DNA of 64,000 nucleotides from Deltaproteobacteria bacterium (GTDB taxonomy: Bacteria; Myxococcota_A; UBA9042; PHBI01): the NCBI GenBank assembly GCA_020632715.1, contig JACKFA010000003.1, positions 1,116,001 to 1,180,000 on the forward strand, in the 5' to 3' direction. Shown piece by piece: positions 24,601 to 34,175 of the stretch. Numbering within the stretch: position 1 is the stretch's first letter; every line of letters begins with the position of its first letter. The notes below the pieces were generated by a model. It was not told where the DNA came from. It saw only the letters and a list, made by a program, of their open reading frames with translations, and searched no databases. Both the position numbers and the translations under genes were made by a program.

Positions 24601-24661
24601 GACCTACCTCGCTCGCCTCAAGAACCCGAACCCGGACCTCGTCGCCCAGGCGGAGGGATAG
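21650..24661 (+). CDS. actB: alternative complex III subunit B, molybdopterin-like/iron-sulfur fusion
   Basis: 1003 residues. A Tat-type signal (SRRKFMGIVGASSALAGV) begins near residue 46. Residues ~60-750 resemble a molybdopterin oxidoreductase fold, but in known ACIII this part binds no cofactor. The C-terminal ~250 residues are a four-cluster ferredoxin domain with cysteine groups CTGCSACVVAC, CQQCETAPCEAVCPV, CIGTRYCANNCPY plus CTYC, and CAQACPAD. In known ACIII these hold three [4Fe-4S] and one [3Fe-4S] cluster and pass electrons from quinol to the cytochrome subunits. Confidence 0.95.
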   Translation: MSNSLEERPHWMDYGELRAGDEAPAPAAGREFADEDAATLELDGVSRRKFMGIVGASSALAGVSLSGCWRKPKQMIVPYAERPEDLVPGVPVHFASAFQEGPAVLGVLVESHEGRPTKIEGNPAHPESLGATSGTAQASVLGLYDVDRTDAPHAKSGDKVSWTEAWATVDGAMNTAKQAGGKGTALLFPTILSPTLTAQLKALSQALPEARVFIGDALHPVNALEAAAAIAGAGAYAVQHVEKAKVIAAFDSDFLGNDPHAVRHTKAYAAGRRVEKPGDPMNRLYVVESHFTLTGSNADHRIRQRSSGVGAVLLAVARSLGAAGTALPGAAGRLGDAGPSDAKAVKFASALAKDLAANKGAALVMVGERQPAWVHALAHAINAALGGEVETWHKDEGYAVVDGLDAFAKDAASFSTVLCFEVNPALVLPGLADTLGKTPNLLHFGTHRDETGKLATLHMPVSHYLEAWGDLRSLTGAVSVQQPLIDPLFFTPSTLEVVARLAHGEAKNGHDLVRETWMGQGAGSDKTWRRWLHDGVVAGGAGAGATSTPAWDGAGALLQTAAADDGAKIEVSFHPHFWLKDGRYANIPWLLEAPEPMSKLTWDNAALMSKKTAENLGFGGVDNGDLVTVTVGGASATLPVKLTPGEAENTVHLQLGWGRKDFGKYAEGAGVDVYPLKASAAGWFAAGDVSLAGGSVALADTQSYGNSQVVREGKAPRNLALETSRETYASEPQVFNELLDKTMEGHELKSWIYPDLVYTGRQQWGLNVDLNACTGCSACVVACQAENNIPTVGKERVLKGREMHWIRLDRYYSGMNEDEPSAILQPMTCQQCETAPCEAVCPVKATTHSPEGLNDMAYNRCIGTRYCANNCPYKVRRFNFFQYNGDIHPLVQMQKNPDVTIRFRGVMEKCTYCVQRINAAKIEAKVHGDGLVADGRIVPACAQACPADAIVFGDILDPNSKVSKLRDQPRNYQVLRELNTRPRTTYLARLKNPNPDLVAQAEG

Positions 24662-24664
24662 CCC

Positions 24665-26101
24665 ATGGCCATGGTGAAGGACGCGCTCGATCCCGTCCAC
24701 GGGAGAGCCCCGCTCATCCTCGGGAACCCGAGCTACAAGGACATCACCGAGGCGGTCGCCCGCCCCATCGAGCTCTCGAACTACCGGGGCTGGTGGGTAG
24801 GCTTCCTCGTCTCGGCGTCGCTGCTCGGCGTGCTCCTCGTGAGCATCGGCTACCTCTTCTGGGAGGGGACCGGCATCTGGGGCGTCAACAACCCCGTCGG
24901 CTGGGGCTGGGCGATCGTGAACTTCGTGTTCTGGGTCGGCATCGGCCACGCCGGGACGCTCATCTCCGCCGTGCTCTTCCTGTTCCGGCAGCGATGGAGG
25001 ACCTCCATCAACCGGTTCGCGGAGGCGATGACCATCTTCGCGGTCATCTGCGCCCTCATCTTCCCGGGCATCCACGTCGGCCGCGTCTGGGTCGTCTACT
25101 ACATGTTCCCGGTCCCGAACCAGATGGACATGTGGCCGAACTTCATGTCCCCGCTCCTCTGGGACGTGTTCGCGGTCAGCACCTACTTCACGGTGTCGCT
25201 CCTCTTCTGGTACGTCGGCCTCATCCCCGACTTCGCCACGATGCGCGACCGGTCGGTGTCGAAGGTGCGGAAGCTCGTCTACGCCATCTTCGCCCTCGGC
25301 TGGCGCGGCTCGATGCGCGCCTGGGTCAACTACGAGCGCGCCTACGCCCTCCTCGCCGCCATCGCCACGCCGCTCGTGCTCTCCGTGCACTCGGTCGTGT
25401 CCTTCGACTTCGCGGTGTCGTTCCTGCCCGGCTGGCACACGACCATCTTCCCGCCCTACTTCGTCGCGGGCGCCATCTTCTCGGGCTTCGCGATGGTGCT
25501 GACGCTCGCCATCCCCGCGCGGAAGATCTTCAAGCTCGAGCACATCATCAACGAGAAGCACCTCGAGAACATGGCGAAGGTCATCCTGCTCACGGGCTCG
25601 CTCGTCGGGTACGCCTACGCGATGGAGTTCTTCGTCGCCTGGTACTCGGGGAACCCCTACGAGCAGTTCACCTTCATCAACCGCGCGACGGGGAGCTTCG
25701 GCTGGGCCTACTGGATCATGGTGACCTGCAACGTCATCACGCCGCAGTTCTTCTGGTTCAAGAAGCTCCGCCGCAACGTGACCGTGCTCTTCATCCTGTC
25801 GATCTTCGTGAACATCGGCATGTGGTTCGAGCGCTTCGTCATCACGATGTCGCTCTCGGCCGACAACCTCCCGTCCTCGTGGGACTACTTCAAGCCCACG
25901 TTCTGGGACATCTCGACGCTCGTCGGGAGCTTCGGCCTCTTCTTCACGCTCTTCTTCCTGTTCCTGCGCTGGATCCCGATGGTCGCCATCTCGGAGGTCA
26001 AGGGGGTGCTCCCGCAGGCCAACCCGCACTCGCATCACGGCTCCGTGAGCGGTGAGGACGCTTACGTCGACTCTGCCAAAGAGGTGCTCGCCCATGGCTG
26101 A
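24665..26101 (+). CDS. actC: alternative complex III subunit C, NrfD-like quinol-oxidising subunit
   Basis: 478 residues with about ten membrane helices of the NrfD/PsrC family. Recognisable segments include SNYRGWWVGFLVSASLLGVL, FVFWVGIGHAGTLISAVLFLF with the His-Ala-Gly of the family, and FPGIHVGRVW. It forms the membrane quinol-binding subunit next to ActB. It starts 3 bp after the actB stop and overlaps actD by 8 bp. The C-terminus carries a short His/Asp-rich tail. Confidence 0.95.
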   Translation: MAMVKDALDPVHGRAPLILGNPSYKDITEAVARPIELSNYRGWWVGFLVSASLLGVLLVSIGYLFWEGTGIWGVNNPVGWGWAIVNFVFWVGIGHAGTLISAVLFLFRQRWRTSINRFAEAMTIFAVICALIFPGIHVGRVWVVYYMFPVPNQMDMWPNFMSPLLWDVFAVSTYFTVSLLFWYVGLIPDFATMRDRSVSKVRKLVYAIFALGWRGSMRAWVNYERAYALLAAIATPLVLSVHSVVSFDFAVSFLPGWHTTIFPPYFVAGAIFSGFAMVLTLAIPARKIFKLEHIINEKHLENMAKVILLTGSLVGYAYAMEFFVAWYSGNPYEQFTFINRATGSFGWAYWIMVTCNVITPQFFWFKKLRRNVTVLFILSIFVNIGMWFERFVITMSLSADNLPSSWDYFKPTFWDISTLVGSFGLFFTLFFLFLRWIPMVAISEVKGVLPQANPHSHHGSVSGEDAYVDSAKEVLAHG

Positions 26102-26633
26102 GAAGAAGGTCTTCGGGCTGCTCGCCGAGTTCGACTCGGCCCAGTCCATCTACCCCGCCTGCGAGGCCGTCCGCGACGAGGGCTTCAAGCACTGGGACGC
26201 GCACGTGCCGTTCCCCGTGCACGGGCTCGACCGGGCGATGGGCCTCGGCCCCTCGAAGGTGCCGTGGATCGTGCTCGGCATGGGCCTCCTCGGCGCGACG
26301 CTCGGGTTCACGCTCGAGTGGTGGACGATGGTCGTCGAGTACCCGACGCCCATCGCCGGCAAGCCGTTCTTCTCGTGGCCGGCCTTCGTGCCCGTCACGT
26401 TCGAGCTCGGCGTGCTCTTCGCGTCGCTCGGGGCGGTGTTCGGCATGTTCGGCATCAACCGCATGCCGACGTTCCACCACCCGCTCTTCTCGAGCGAGCG
26501 CTTCGGCGCCTTCTCCGACGACAAGTTCTTCATCTCGATCGAGGCGCGCGACCCGCTCTTCGACGAGCGCAAGACGAAGAAGCTCCTGAAGAAGCTCGGA
26601 GCCACCCATATCGAGGAGGTCATGGAGGAATGA
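26094..26633 (+). CDS. actD: alternative complex III subunit D (DUF3341)
   Basis: 179 residues. The N-terminal ~50 residues are soluble (GLLAEFDSAQSIYPACEAVRD...), followed by two membrane helices (VPWIVLGMGLLGATLGFTLE and FVPVTFELGVLFASLGAVFG) separated by WWTMVVEYPTPIAGKPFFSWP, and a soluble end. This is the standard DUF3341 layout of ActD, a structural subunit. ATG 26094 overlaps the end of actC by 8 bp, and the stop overlaps actE (ATGA). Confidence 0.93.
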   Translation: MAEKKVFGLLAEFDSAQSIYPACEAVRDEGFKHWDAHVPFPVHGLDRAMGLGPSKVPWIVLGMGLLGATLGFTLEWWTMVVEYPTPIAGKPFFSWPAFVPVTFELGVLFASLGAVFGMFGINRMPTFHHPLFSSERFGAFSDDKFFISIEARDPLFDERKTKKLLKKLGATHIEEVMEE

Positions 26634-27261
26634 CCCGCCGACTCACCATCACAGCCGCGCTGCTCGTCCTCGCGAGCGCCGGCGCCGGCTGTCGCGGCAA
26701 CAAGTCCGCCGAACCGCCGATCCATCCGAACTGGAACATGGACGACCAGTCCTACTTCCAGGGCCAGGAAGACAACGACTGGTTCCCGGACCATCGGGCC
26801 ATGCGCCCGCCGGTCGCGGGTGCCGTCGCCCAGGGCCAGCTCCACGACGACGACGCGTACTACCGCGGCCGCGGCGCGGACGGGCGCCTCGTCGACGGGC
26901 TCCCGGACGGCGTCGAGCTGACCCAGGCCCTCCTCGACCGCGGCCACGCGCGCTTCAACATCTACTGCGCGCCCTGCCACGAGAAGAGCGGCTACGGCCA
27001 CGGGGTCATCATCCAGCGCGGCTTCGCCGTGCCGCCGCCGAGCTACCACGAGCCTCGCCTCCAGGCGATGCCGCTCGGCTACATCTTCGACGTGATCTCG
27101 CACGGGAAGGGCACGATGCGCCCCTACGCGGTGCAGGTCCCGGTCGCCGACCGCTGGGCCATCGCGGCGTGGGTGCGCGTGCTCCAGGTGAGCCAGCGCG
27201 CGACCGTCGCGGACGTGCCGGCGGACGTCATGACGCAGCTCAAGGCCAGTGGAGGTAACCC

Positions 27262-27265
<4 letters not shown>
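26630..27265 (+). CDS. actE: alternative complex III subunit E, mono-heme cytochrome c lipoprotein
   Basis: 211 residues. The lipobox in VLASAGAGC-RGNK marks a lipoprotein. The cytochrome c domain has CAPCH (FNIYCAPCHEKSGYGHGVI) and a likely Met ligand in GKGTMRPYA. ActE is the mono-heme cytochrome of ACIII and docks near ActA and ActB. The N-terminal region DDQSYFQGQEDNDWFPD...MRPPVAG is typical of ActE. The gene starts at ATG 26630 in an overlap with actD and ends in a GTGA overlap with actF. Confidence 0.93.
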
Positions 27266-28491
<1,226 letters not shown>

Positions 28492-28529
28492 TATCGCTTC
28501 CGGGCCTCTGTTCAGTTGTGGAGGAGCAC

Positions 28530-29015
28530 GTGTCCGAAACGCACGCACATGACCAGCACCATCACGCGGCGCCGAGCGCCGGCGTGAACGAGGCGCCGAT
28601 CGGCCCGCGCCGGCTCGTCTCCGAGATGACGCCCGGTGGCCACGAGATCGACCGGACCCCGAACTTCGTCCTCTTCGGCTTCCTCGTCCTGACGGCGGTG
28701 GTGCTCGTGGCGTCGGCGATCGGCGTCTACCAGCTCTTCGTCCACGAGACGGACAAGGAGCAGAAGGCGGCGGCCGACCGGCCGGTGCCGATGCAGGTCG
28801 AGCAGGCGAAGCGCGACGCCGACTACTACGACAACTACGGCGTCGTCCCGCCCCAGAAGGAGGGCGAGCAGGCGACGCTACGGATGCCGATCACGGTCGC
28901 GGAGAAGCTCGTCCTCGAGCACCCCGACCGCTTCGCGGCCGCCGCCCCGCCGGCGGGCTGGGTCCACCCCGACGACGCGGTGCCGGCTCCGGCGCCCGCG
29001 CCCGGTAACCCCTGA
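28530..29015 (+). CDS. single-helix protein in the ACIII operon (ActG position)
   Basis: 161 residues. A His-rich N-terminus (THAHDQHHH), one membrane helix (FVLFGFLVLTAVVLVASAIGVY) and a soluble part ending in a Pro/Ala tail. It occupies the place of the small membrane subunit ActG of known ACIII operons, but the sequence alone does not prove equivalence. GTG 28530 is preferred because GGAGG lies 5 nt upstream; an in-frame GTG at 28518 would add four residues. A His-rich end next to copper-enzyme genes could also bind metal. Confidence 0.7.
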   Translation: MSETHAHDQHHHAAPSAGVNEAPIGPRRLVSEMTPGGHEIDRTPNFVLFGFLVLTAVVLVASAIGVYQLFVHETDKEQKAAADRPVPMQVEQAKRDADYYDNYGVVPPQKEGEQATLRMPITVAEKLVLEHPDRFAAAAPPAGWVHPDDAVPAPAPAPGNP

Positions 29016-29053
29016 TTTGACTTCGAGCGGCCGGATGGCCCAGGGAACGTGAG

Positions 29054-30052
29054 ATGATGCGCCCCGTGACCCACACGACGAAGACGACCCCGAGCACCCG
29101 CTGGCAGCGCCTCGTGCGCCTCGCCATCGGCCTCCTCGCGACCACGCTGGGCGTGCTCGCCGTGGGTACGTCGTCCCGTGTGGCCGCTGGGACGCCGCTG
29201 CCCAAGGAGTTCGACGGCGTCGACGTCAAGAACCTCCTCGGCCAGTCCATCGACGGGAACATCCCGCTCACGGACGAGAACGGGAAGAAGGTCCTGTTCT
29301 CCGAGCTCTTCGACGGCAAGCGCCCCGTCGTGCTGACGCTCAACTACTACCGCTGCACCTCGCTCTGCAGCGTGCAGCTGAACGAGCTCCTGAAGGCCCT
29401 CGAGAAGACGGGCTGGGTGCCGGGTGAGAAGTTCCGCGTCGTGACGGTCAGCTTCGACCCGCGCGACACGGTCGACGTCGCGCACGACAAGCGCCTCAAC
29501 TACCTCCGCGAGTTCGCGCGCTACACGGCCAAGGAGGACGGCGACGACGAGCCGACCGGCACAGCCCTCGACGCGAAGGCCGAGGCCATCGACTGGGCCT
29601 TCATGGTCGGCTCCGAGCGCGCCATCAAGGAGCTCACGGAGCGCATCGGCTACGGCTACCGCTTCGACGAGGAGTCCGGCCAGTACGCCCACTCGCCGGT
29701 CACCTACATCATGTCGCCGAAGGGCGTCATCAGCCGCTACCTCTACGGGATCTCGTACAACCCGCGAGACCTGAAGTTCGGGCTCATGGACGCCTCCGAC
29801 GGCAAGATCGGCTCGCTCGGCGAGAAGGTGCTCCTGTCCTGCTTCGCCTACGACGCGGACGAGGGCGGCTACGCCGCCTTCGCCTGGGGCTTCCTCCGCC
29901 TCGGCGGGGTGCTCGCCCTCCTCATCTTCGGTTCGTTCCTCCTCATGTGGTGGCGCCGCGAGCGGCGCCGCTCAGCCGCAGACGCGGCCGCCAACACCCA
30001 GAACGCCAAGCACGCCGGCCACGGCGTGGTCACCCCGGAGTCTGCTCGATGA
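29054..30052 (+). CDS. SCO1/SenC-family copper chaperone (second copy, C-terminally anchored)
   Basis: 332 residues, longer than usual. A signal sequence (LAIGLLATTLGVLAVGTSS) is followed by a thioredoxin-like domain with the copper motif CTSLC (NYYRCTSLCSVQ) and distal His in QYAHSPVTYIM. An acidic insertion (TAKEDGDDEPTG) lies between them. A C-terminal membrane helix (FLRLGGVLALLIFGSFLLMWW) and a basic tail follow. It directly precedes and overlaps subunit II (ATGA), so CuA assembly is the likely job. It differs from the N-terminally anchored SCO at 19706. Confidence 0.92.
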   Translation: MMRPVTHTTKTTPSTRWQRLVRLAIGLLATTLGVLAVGTSSRVAAGTPLPKEFDGVDVKNLLGQSIDGNIPLTDENGKKVLFSELFDGKRPVVLTLNYYRCTSLCSVQLNELLKALEKTGWVPGEKFRVVTVSFDPRDTVDVAHDKRLNYLREFARYTAKEDGDDEPTGTALDAKAEAIDWAFMVGSERAIKELTERIGYGYRFDEESGQYAHSPVTYIMSPKGVISRYLYGISYNPRDLKFGLMDASDGKIGSLGEKVLLSCFAYDADEGGYAAFAWGFLRLGGVLALLIFGSFLLMWWRRERRRSAADAAANTQNAKHAGHGVVTPESAR

Positions 30053-31134
30053 TGGGACTCTCCTCTCACTGGCTCGCCGACGCTGCGGCCGGGCTCGCGA
30101 ACGACATGTCCGACGCCAGCTTCTGGATGCCGACGCAGGCCTCCGACCAGGCGTCGCGCGTCGACAGCCTGTTCGACTTCATCCTCTGGCTGTCGGTCTT
30201 CTTCTTCGTGGTGCTGATGGCCGCGACGGTGCGCTTCGCGTGGAAGTACCGCCAGAAGAGCCCGAACCAGCGCACGAGCCCCGTGAAGCACAACTTCAAG
30301 ATCGAGTTCCTCTGGAGCGCGGTCCCGACGGTGCTGCTCGTGGTCATCTTCGCCTGGGGCTTCAACGACTTCACGGCGCTCTCGGCGACGCCGAGCAACG
30401 CCCTGAACCTCCGCGTGGTCGCGAAGCAGTGGGCCTGGACGGTGAGCTACCCGCAGCTCGACCGCGAGTGCACGCCGACCATCGACCCGGTCTCCGGGAC
30501 GCAGGCGACGACGTTCTACCTGCCCGCGAACCAGCCGTTCACGGTGCAGCTCTCGAGCGACGACGTGCTCCACTCGTTCTGGATCCCGGCGTTCCGCGTG
30601 AAGAAGGACGCGGTCCCGAACCGCTACACCGGCTTCACCGTCACCCCGACGGTCCCGGGCAGCTACCACCTCTTCTGCGCCGAGTACTGCGGCACGAACC
30701 ACTCGCGCATGGAGGGCACGGTCGAGGTGCTCAACGCCGAGGACTGGGCGAAGTTCCTCTCGAAGGAGGACGAGCGCTGCAAGCTCGACCTGAAGGCCCC
30801 GAACTACGGTGAGAAGCTCTTCGCGAAGTACGGCTGCGCCGGCTGCCACTCGGTCACCGAGGACCGCGCCACAGTCGTCGGCCCCGGCCTCTACGGCCTC
30901 CCGGGCCGTGAGGAGTCCACGAGCGCCGGCAAGGTCGTCGCCGATGACGACTACCTCCGCGAGTCGATCGTGTACGCGTCGAAGAAGATCGTCTCGGGCT
31001 TCGAGGGCAAGCAGATGCCGTCCTTCGAGGGCCGCCTCTCCGAGCAGGAGATCGGCGCGCTCATCGACTACATCAAGGGGCTCGACGGTCACGAGAACGA
31101 CGGCGGCCCCACCAACGACGACAAGAACGAGTAG
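30049..31134 (+). CDS. ctaC: cytochrome c oxidase subunit II with fused cytochrome c (caa3 type)
   Basis: 361 residues. Two membrane helices are followed by the CuA cupredoxin domain with ligands HSFWIP, CAEYC, H and M in YHLFCAEYCGTNHSRMEG. A fused C-terminal cytochrome c domain carries CAGCH (LFAKYGCAGCHSVTED) and a Met in GKQMPSFEG. The fusion makes this a caa3-type oxidase that can take electrons from a soluble or ACIII-bound cytochrome. It starts at ATG 30049, overlapping the SCO stop. Confidence 0.95.
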   Translation: MMGLSSHWLADAAAGLANDMSDASFWMPTQASDQASRVDSLFDFILWLSVFFFVVLMAATVRFAWKYRQKSPNQRTSPVKHNFKIEFLWSAVPTVLLVVIFAWGFNDFTALSATPSNALNLRVVAKQWAWTVSYPQLDRECTPTIDPVSGTQATTFYLPANQPFTVQLSSDDVLHSFWIPAFRVKKDAVPNRYTGFTVTPTVPGSYHLFCAEYCGTNHSRMEGTVEVLNAEDWAKFLSKEDERCKLDLKAPNYGEKLFAKYGCAGCHSVTEDRATVVGPGLYGLPGREESTSAGKVVADDDYLRESIVYASKKIVSGFEGKQMPSFEGRLSEQEIGALIDYIKGLDGHENDGGPTNDDKNE

Positions 31135-31169
31135 AACCCAGTCCAGCCCGGTTCCGGAGGATCACGCGC

Positions 31170-32870
31170 ATGGCAACGACCACCGTCGAAGGCGTCGAGC
31201 ACGGCCACGGCCACGCTCACGAGGTCGATTTCTACAAGGAGAGCCACGGCCTCAAGAGCTGGCTCTTCACCCTGGATCACAAACGCATCGGCATCATGTA
31301 CCTCGTGGGCACGCTCACGGCGTTCATGATCGCGGGCATCCTCGCGCTCATCTTCCGGGCGGAGCTGCTCACGCCGCAGATCGATCTGCTCGTGAACGCG
31401 GCGAACCCGAACTTCCAGGAGGCCGCGAGCCTCGGGCGTGACCTCTACAACAAGCTCTTCACGCTCCACGGCGCGTTGATGGTGTTCGTCTTCATCATCC
31501 CCGTCGTGCCCGCCGCGCTCGGCAACTTCTTCCTGCCGCTCATGCTCGGCGCCAAGGACGTCGCCTTCCCGCGTCTGAACCTGCTCTCGTTCTACATCTG
31601 GGTCCTCGGGACGGCCATCCTCGCGGTCGCCGTGCTCGCCGGCCAGCTCGACACCGGCTGGACCTTCTACACGCCCTACTCCACCACCAAGGGCGTCGGC
31701 CCCGTGGTCCTCGCGAACCTCGGCGCGTTCGTGCTCGGGTTCTCGTCCATCCTCACGGGCGTGAACTTCATCGTCACGGTCCACAAGATGCGCGCGCCGG
31801 GCATGACCTGGAACCGCATGCCGCTCTTCATCTGGGCGCTCTACGCGACGGCCGTCATCCAGGTGCTCGCGACGCCGGTGCTCGCCATCACGCTCCTCCT
31901 GCTCGTCGCGGAGAACGTGTTCAACATCGGCATCTTCAACCCGGCGATGGGCGGCGACCCGGTCCTCTTCCAGCACTTCTTCTGGTTCTACAGCCACCCC
32001 GCCGTCTACATCATGATCCTCCCGGCCTTCGGCATCATCAGCGAGGTCATCAGCGTCCACGCGAAGAAGCACATCTTCGGCTACAAGGCCATCGCCCTCT
32101 CGTCGGTCGCCATCGCCATCATCAGCTTCCTCGTCTGGGGCCATCACATGTTCGTGTCGGGGCAGTCGGAGTTCGCCGGCGCCCTGTTCTCGTTCCTGAC
32201 CTTCGCCGTGGCCGTCCCGACCGCCATCAAGGTGTTCAGCTGGATCGCGACGCTCTACGGCGGGAGCATCACGCTGAACACGCCGATGCTCTACGGCCTG
32301 ATGTTCCTCTTCACGTTCACCATCGGCGGGCTCACGGGCCTCTTCCTCGGCGCGCTCTCGACGGACGTGCAGCTCCACGACAGCTACTTCGTCGTGGCGC
32401 ACTTCCACTACGTGATGATGGGCGGCAACGTCATCGCGCTGCTCGCCGCGCTCCACCACTGGTATCCGAAGATGTTCGGGCGGATGTACAACGAGACGCA
32501 CGGCAAGATCGGCGCGGCCCTCGTCATGATCGGCTTCAACCTGACCTTCTTCAGCCAGTTCATGATGGGCAGCCGCGGCATGGCGCGCCGCTACGCGGAG
32601 TACCAGCCGGAGTTCCAGCCGTACCACATCGCGTCCACCATCGGCGCCTTCATCCTGGGCCTCGGCCTCTTCTTCACGCTGTTCTACCTCGTCCGCGGCC
32701 TCTTCAAGGGCAAGAAGGTCGGGGCGAACCCGTGGGGCGCGGTCTCCCTCGAGTGGGCGACGCAGAGCCCGCCGATCATGCACAACTTCCACGACACCCC
32801 GCACGTGGACTCGGACCCGTACAACTTCCCCGAGATCGACCACAGCCGCGCCACCGGCGGCCACCACTGA
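31170..32870 (+). CDS. ctaD: cytochrome c oxidase subunit I, type A2 heme-copper oxidase
   Basis: 566 residues with about 12 membrane helices. It carries the low-spin heme His in LHGALMVFVF, the CuB histidines in WGHHMFVSG, and the heme ligands in VVAHFHYVMMGG. The helix VI sequence is FWFYSHPAVYIMILP: the D-channel Glu of A1 enzymes is replaced by Ala and preceded by Tyr-Ser, which defines type A2 oxidases. The histidine of the Tyr-His cross-link is in the same SHPAVY motif. This is the catalytic, proton-pumping subunit. GGAGG lies upstream of the ATG. Confidence 0.96.
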   Translation: MATTTVEGVEHGHGHAHEVDFYKESHGLKSWLFTLDHKRIGIMYLVGTLTAFMIAGILALIFRAELLTPQIDLLVNAANPNFQEAASLGRDLYNKLFTLHGALMVFVFIIPVVPAALGNFFLPLMLGAKDVAFPRLNLLSFYIWVLGTAILAVAVLAGQLDTGWTFYTPYSTTKGVGPVVLANLGAFVLGFSSILTGVNFIVTVHKMRAPGMTWNRMPLFIWALYATAVIQVLATPVLAITLLLLVAENVFNIGIFNPAMGGDPVLFQHFFWFYSHPAVYIMILPAFGIISEVISVHAKKHIFGYKAIALSSVAIAIISFLVWGHHMFVSGQSEFAGALFSFLTFAVAVPTAIKVFSWIATLYGGSITLNTPMLYGLMFLFTFTIGGLTGLFLGALSTDVQLHDSYFVVAHFHYVMMGGNVIALLAALHHWYPKMFGRMYNETHGKIGAALVMIGFNLTFFSQFMMGSRGMARRYAEYQPEFQPYHIASTIGAFILGLGLFFTLFYLVRGLFKGKKVGANPWGAVSLEWATQSPPIMHNFHDTPHVDSDPYNFPEIDHSRATGGHH

Positions 32871-32923
32871 TCGAGGATGGCGTCCCGGCCGATCCATGGC
32901 CGGGCGACAAGGAGCGTTCATCG

Positions 32924-33652
32924 ATGAGCACAGCCATGGACGTGGAGCACGGCCACGCCGCGCACGGTCACGATGCCCACGGGAGTGACCACCCGGCCTT
33001 CGTCGCGCATCACTTCGACAACGCGGGCCAGCAAGAGGGCGCCGCCAAGCTCGGCATGTGGGTGTTCCTCGCGACGGAGCTGCTGATGTTCAGCGGTCTC
33101 TTCCTCGCGTACTTCTACATGCGCTCGCAGTACCCGGAGATGGTGCTCGAGGCCCACCACGAGCTCAACAAGTGGCTCGGCGGCCTCAACACCGTCTTCC
33201 TCATCACGTCGAGCCTCACGATGGCGCTCGCCGTGCGGGCCGCTCAGGTCGGCAACCGGAAGCAGTCGTCGATGATGCTCGTCGCGACCATCCTGTTCGC
33301 CTGCGGCTTCATGGTCATCAAGTACATCGAGTACTCGGCCAAGATCGAGCACGGGCTCCTCCCGGGCGCGAACTTCTTCGCCCAGCACGTCACCACCGCC
33401 GGTGGCGAGATGATCCAGAAGGCCTGGTACGGCGGTCCGCAGCTCTTCTTCGGCGTGTACTTCCTGATGACGGGCCTCCACGGCGTCCACGTGCTCGTCG
33501 GCATCGGGCTCCTCGTGTGGATCCTCATCCGCACGAACAAGGGGCAGTTCAGCGAGCACTACTACACGCCGGTCGAGAACGTGGGCCTCTACTGGCACCT
33601 CGTCGACCTCGTCTGGATCTTCCTCTTCCCGCTCCTCTACCTGGTCAAGTAG
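32924..33652 (+). CDS. ctaE: cytochrome c oxidase subunit III
   Basis: 242 residues with a His-rich N-terminal ~40 residues (EHGHAAHGHDAHGSDH) and five membrane helices. Typical subunit III motifs are GMWVFLATELLMFSGLFLAY, the long loop after KYIEY, and LHGVHVLVGIGLLVW and YWHLVDLVWIFLFPLLYL. The ATG at 32924 has GGAG about 12 nt upstream. It follows ctaD by 53 bp in the same unit and stabilises proton uptake in related oxidases. Confidence 0.95.
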   Translation: MSTAMDVEHGHAAHGHDAHGSDHPAFVAHHFDNAGQQEGAAKLGMWVFLATELLMFSGLFLAYFYMRSQYPEMVLEAHHELNKWLGGLNTVFLITSSLTMALAVRAAQVGNRKQSSMMLVATILFACGFMVIKYIEYSAKIEHGLLPGANFFAQHVTTAGGEMIQKAWYGGPQLFFGVYFLMTGLHGVHVLVGIGLLVWILIRTNKGQFSEHYYTPVENVGLYWHLVDLVWIFLFPLLYLVK

Positions 33653-33662
33653 GTCGGACGTC

Positions 33663-34175
33663 ATGGCAAAGGGCTACATCCGCGGCCGCGAGGCCGACAT
33701 CCACGAGTCCCATCACCACGTCATGCCGATCGCGACCTACATGAAGGTCTTCGGCTCGCTGATGGTGCTCACCGTCCTGACGGTGCTGGTCAGCGAGGCG
33801 GACCTCGGGAGCGCGAGCCTCCCGGTCGCGATGCTCGTCGCGGTCATCAAGTCCGCGTTCGTCATCGGCTTCTTCATGCACCTGAAGTACGACACGCGCT
33901 TCCACAGCTTCGTGTTCTTCGGGACGCTGCTCTTCATCGGCATCTTCTTCATGCTGACCTTCGTCGACATCAACACGCGCGGCACGCTGGACAACCTCCA
34001 CGCGAACGGGCGCTACGCCGTCGACCACGGCCTGACCGTGCGCCCCGAGCCCGTCCCGCACGAGCACACCGGCCACGAGGAAGTGAACCAGCCGATCCCG
34101 CACGAGGGCGAGGCGGCCCCCGCGCACGAGGGTGAGGCCGCGCCGGCCGCCGAGGGCGAGGCCCCGTCCCACTGA
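33663..34175 (+). CDS. ctaF: cytochrome c oxidase subunit IV-type protein
   Basis: 170 residues with three membrane helices of the bacterial COX4 family (YMKVFGSLMVLTVLTVLV; VAMLVAVIKSAFVIGFFMHL with the KSxxVxxFFMHLK-type motif; FFGTLLFIGIFFML). The last ~50 residues are a Pro/His/Glu-rich tail with an imperfect repeat (HEGEAAPA, HEGEAAPA, AEGEAPS). The tail extends past the normal family length and may be extracytoplasmic. It overlaps the start of the next gene. Confidence 0.88.
   Translation: MAKGYIRGREADIHESHHHVMPIATYMKVFGSLMVLTVLTVLVSEADLGSASLPVAMLVAVIKSAFVIGFFMHLKYDTRFHSFVFFGTLLFIGIFFMLTFVDINTRGTLDNLHANGRYAVDHGLTVRPEPVPHEHTGHEEVNQPIPHEGEAAPAHEGEAAPAAEGEAPSH

Noticed and set aside
21440..26149. 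A 1569-codon minus-strand frame opposite actA-actC
   Set aside because: Shadow of three well-identified respiratory genes; the composition is an artefact of GC-rich codons.
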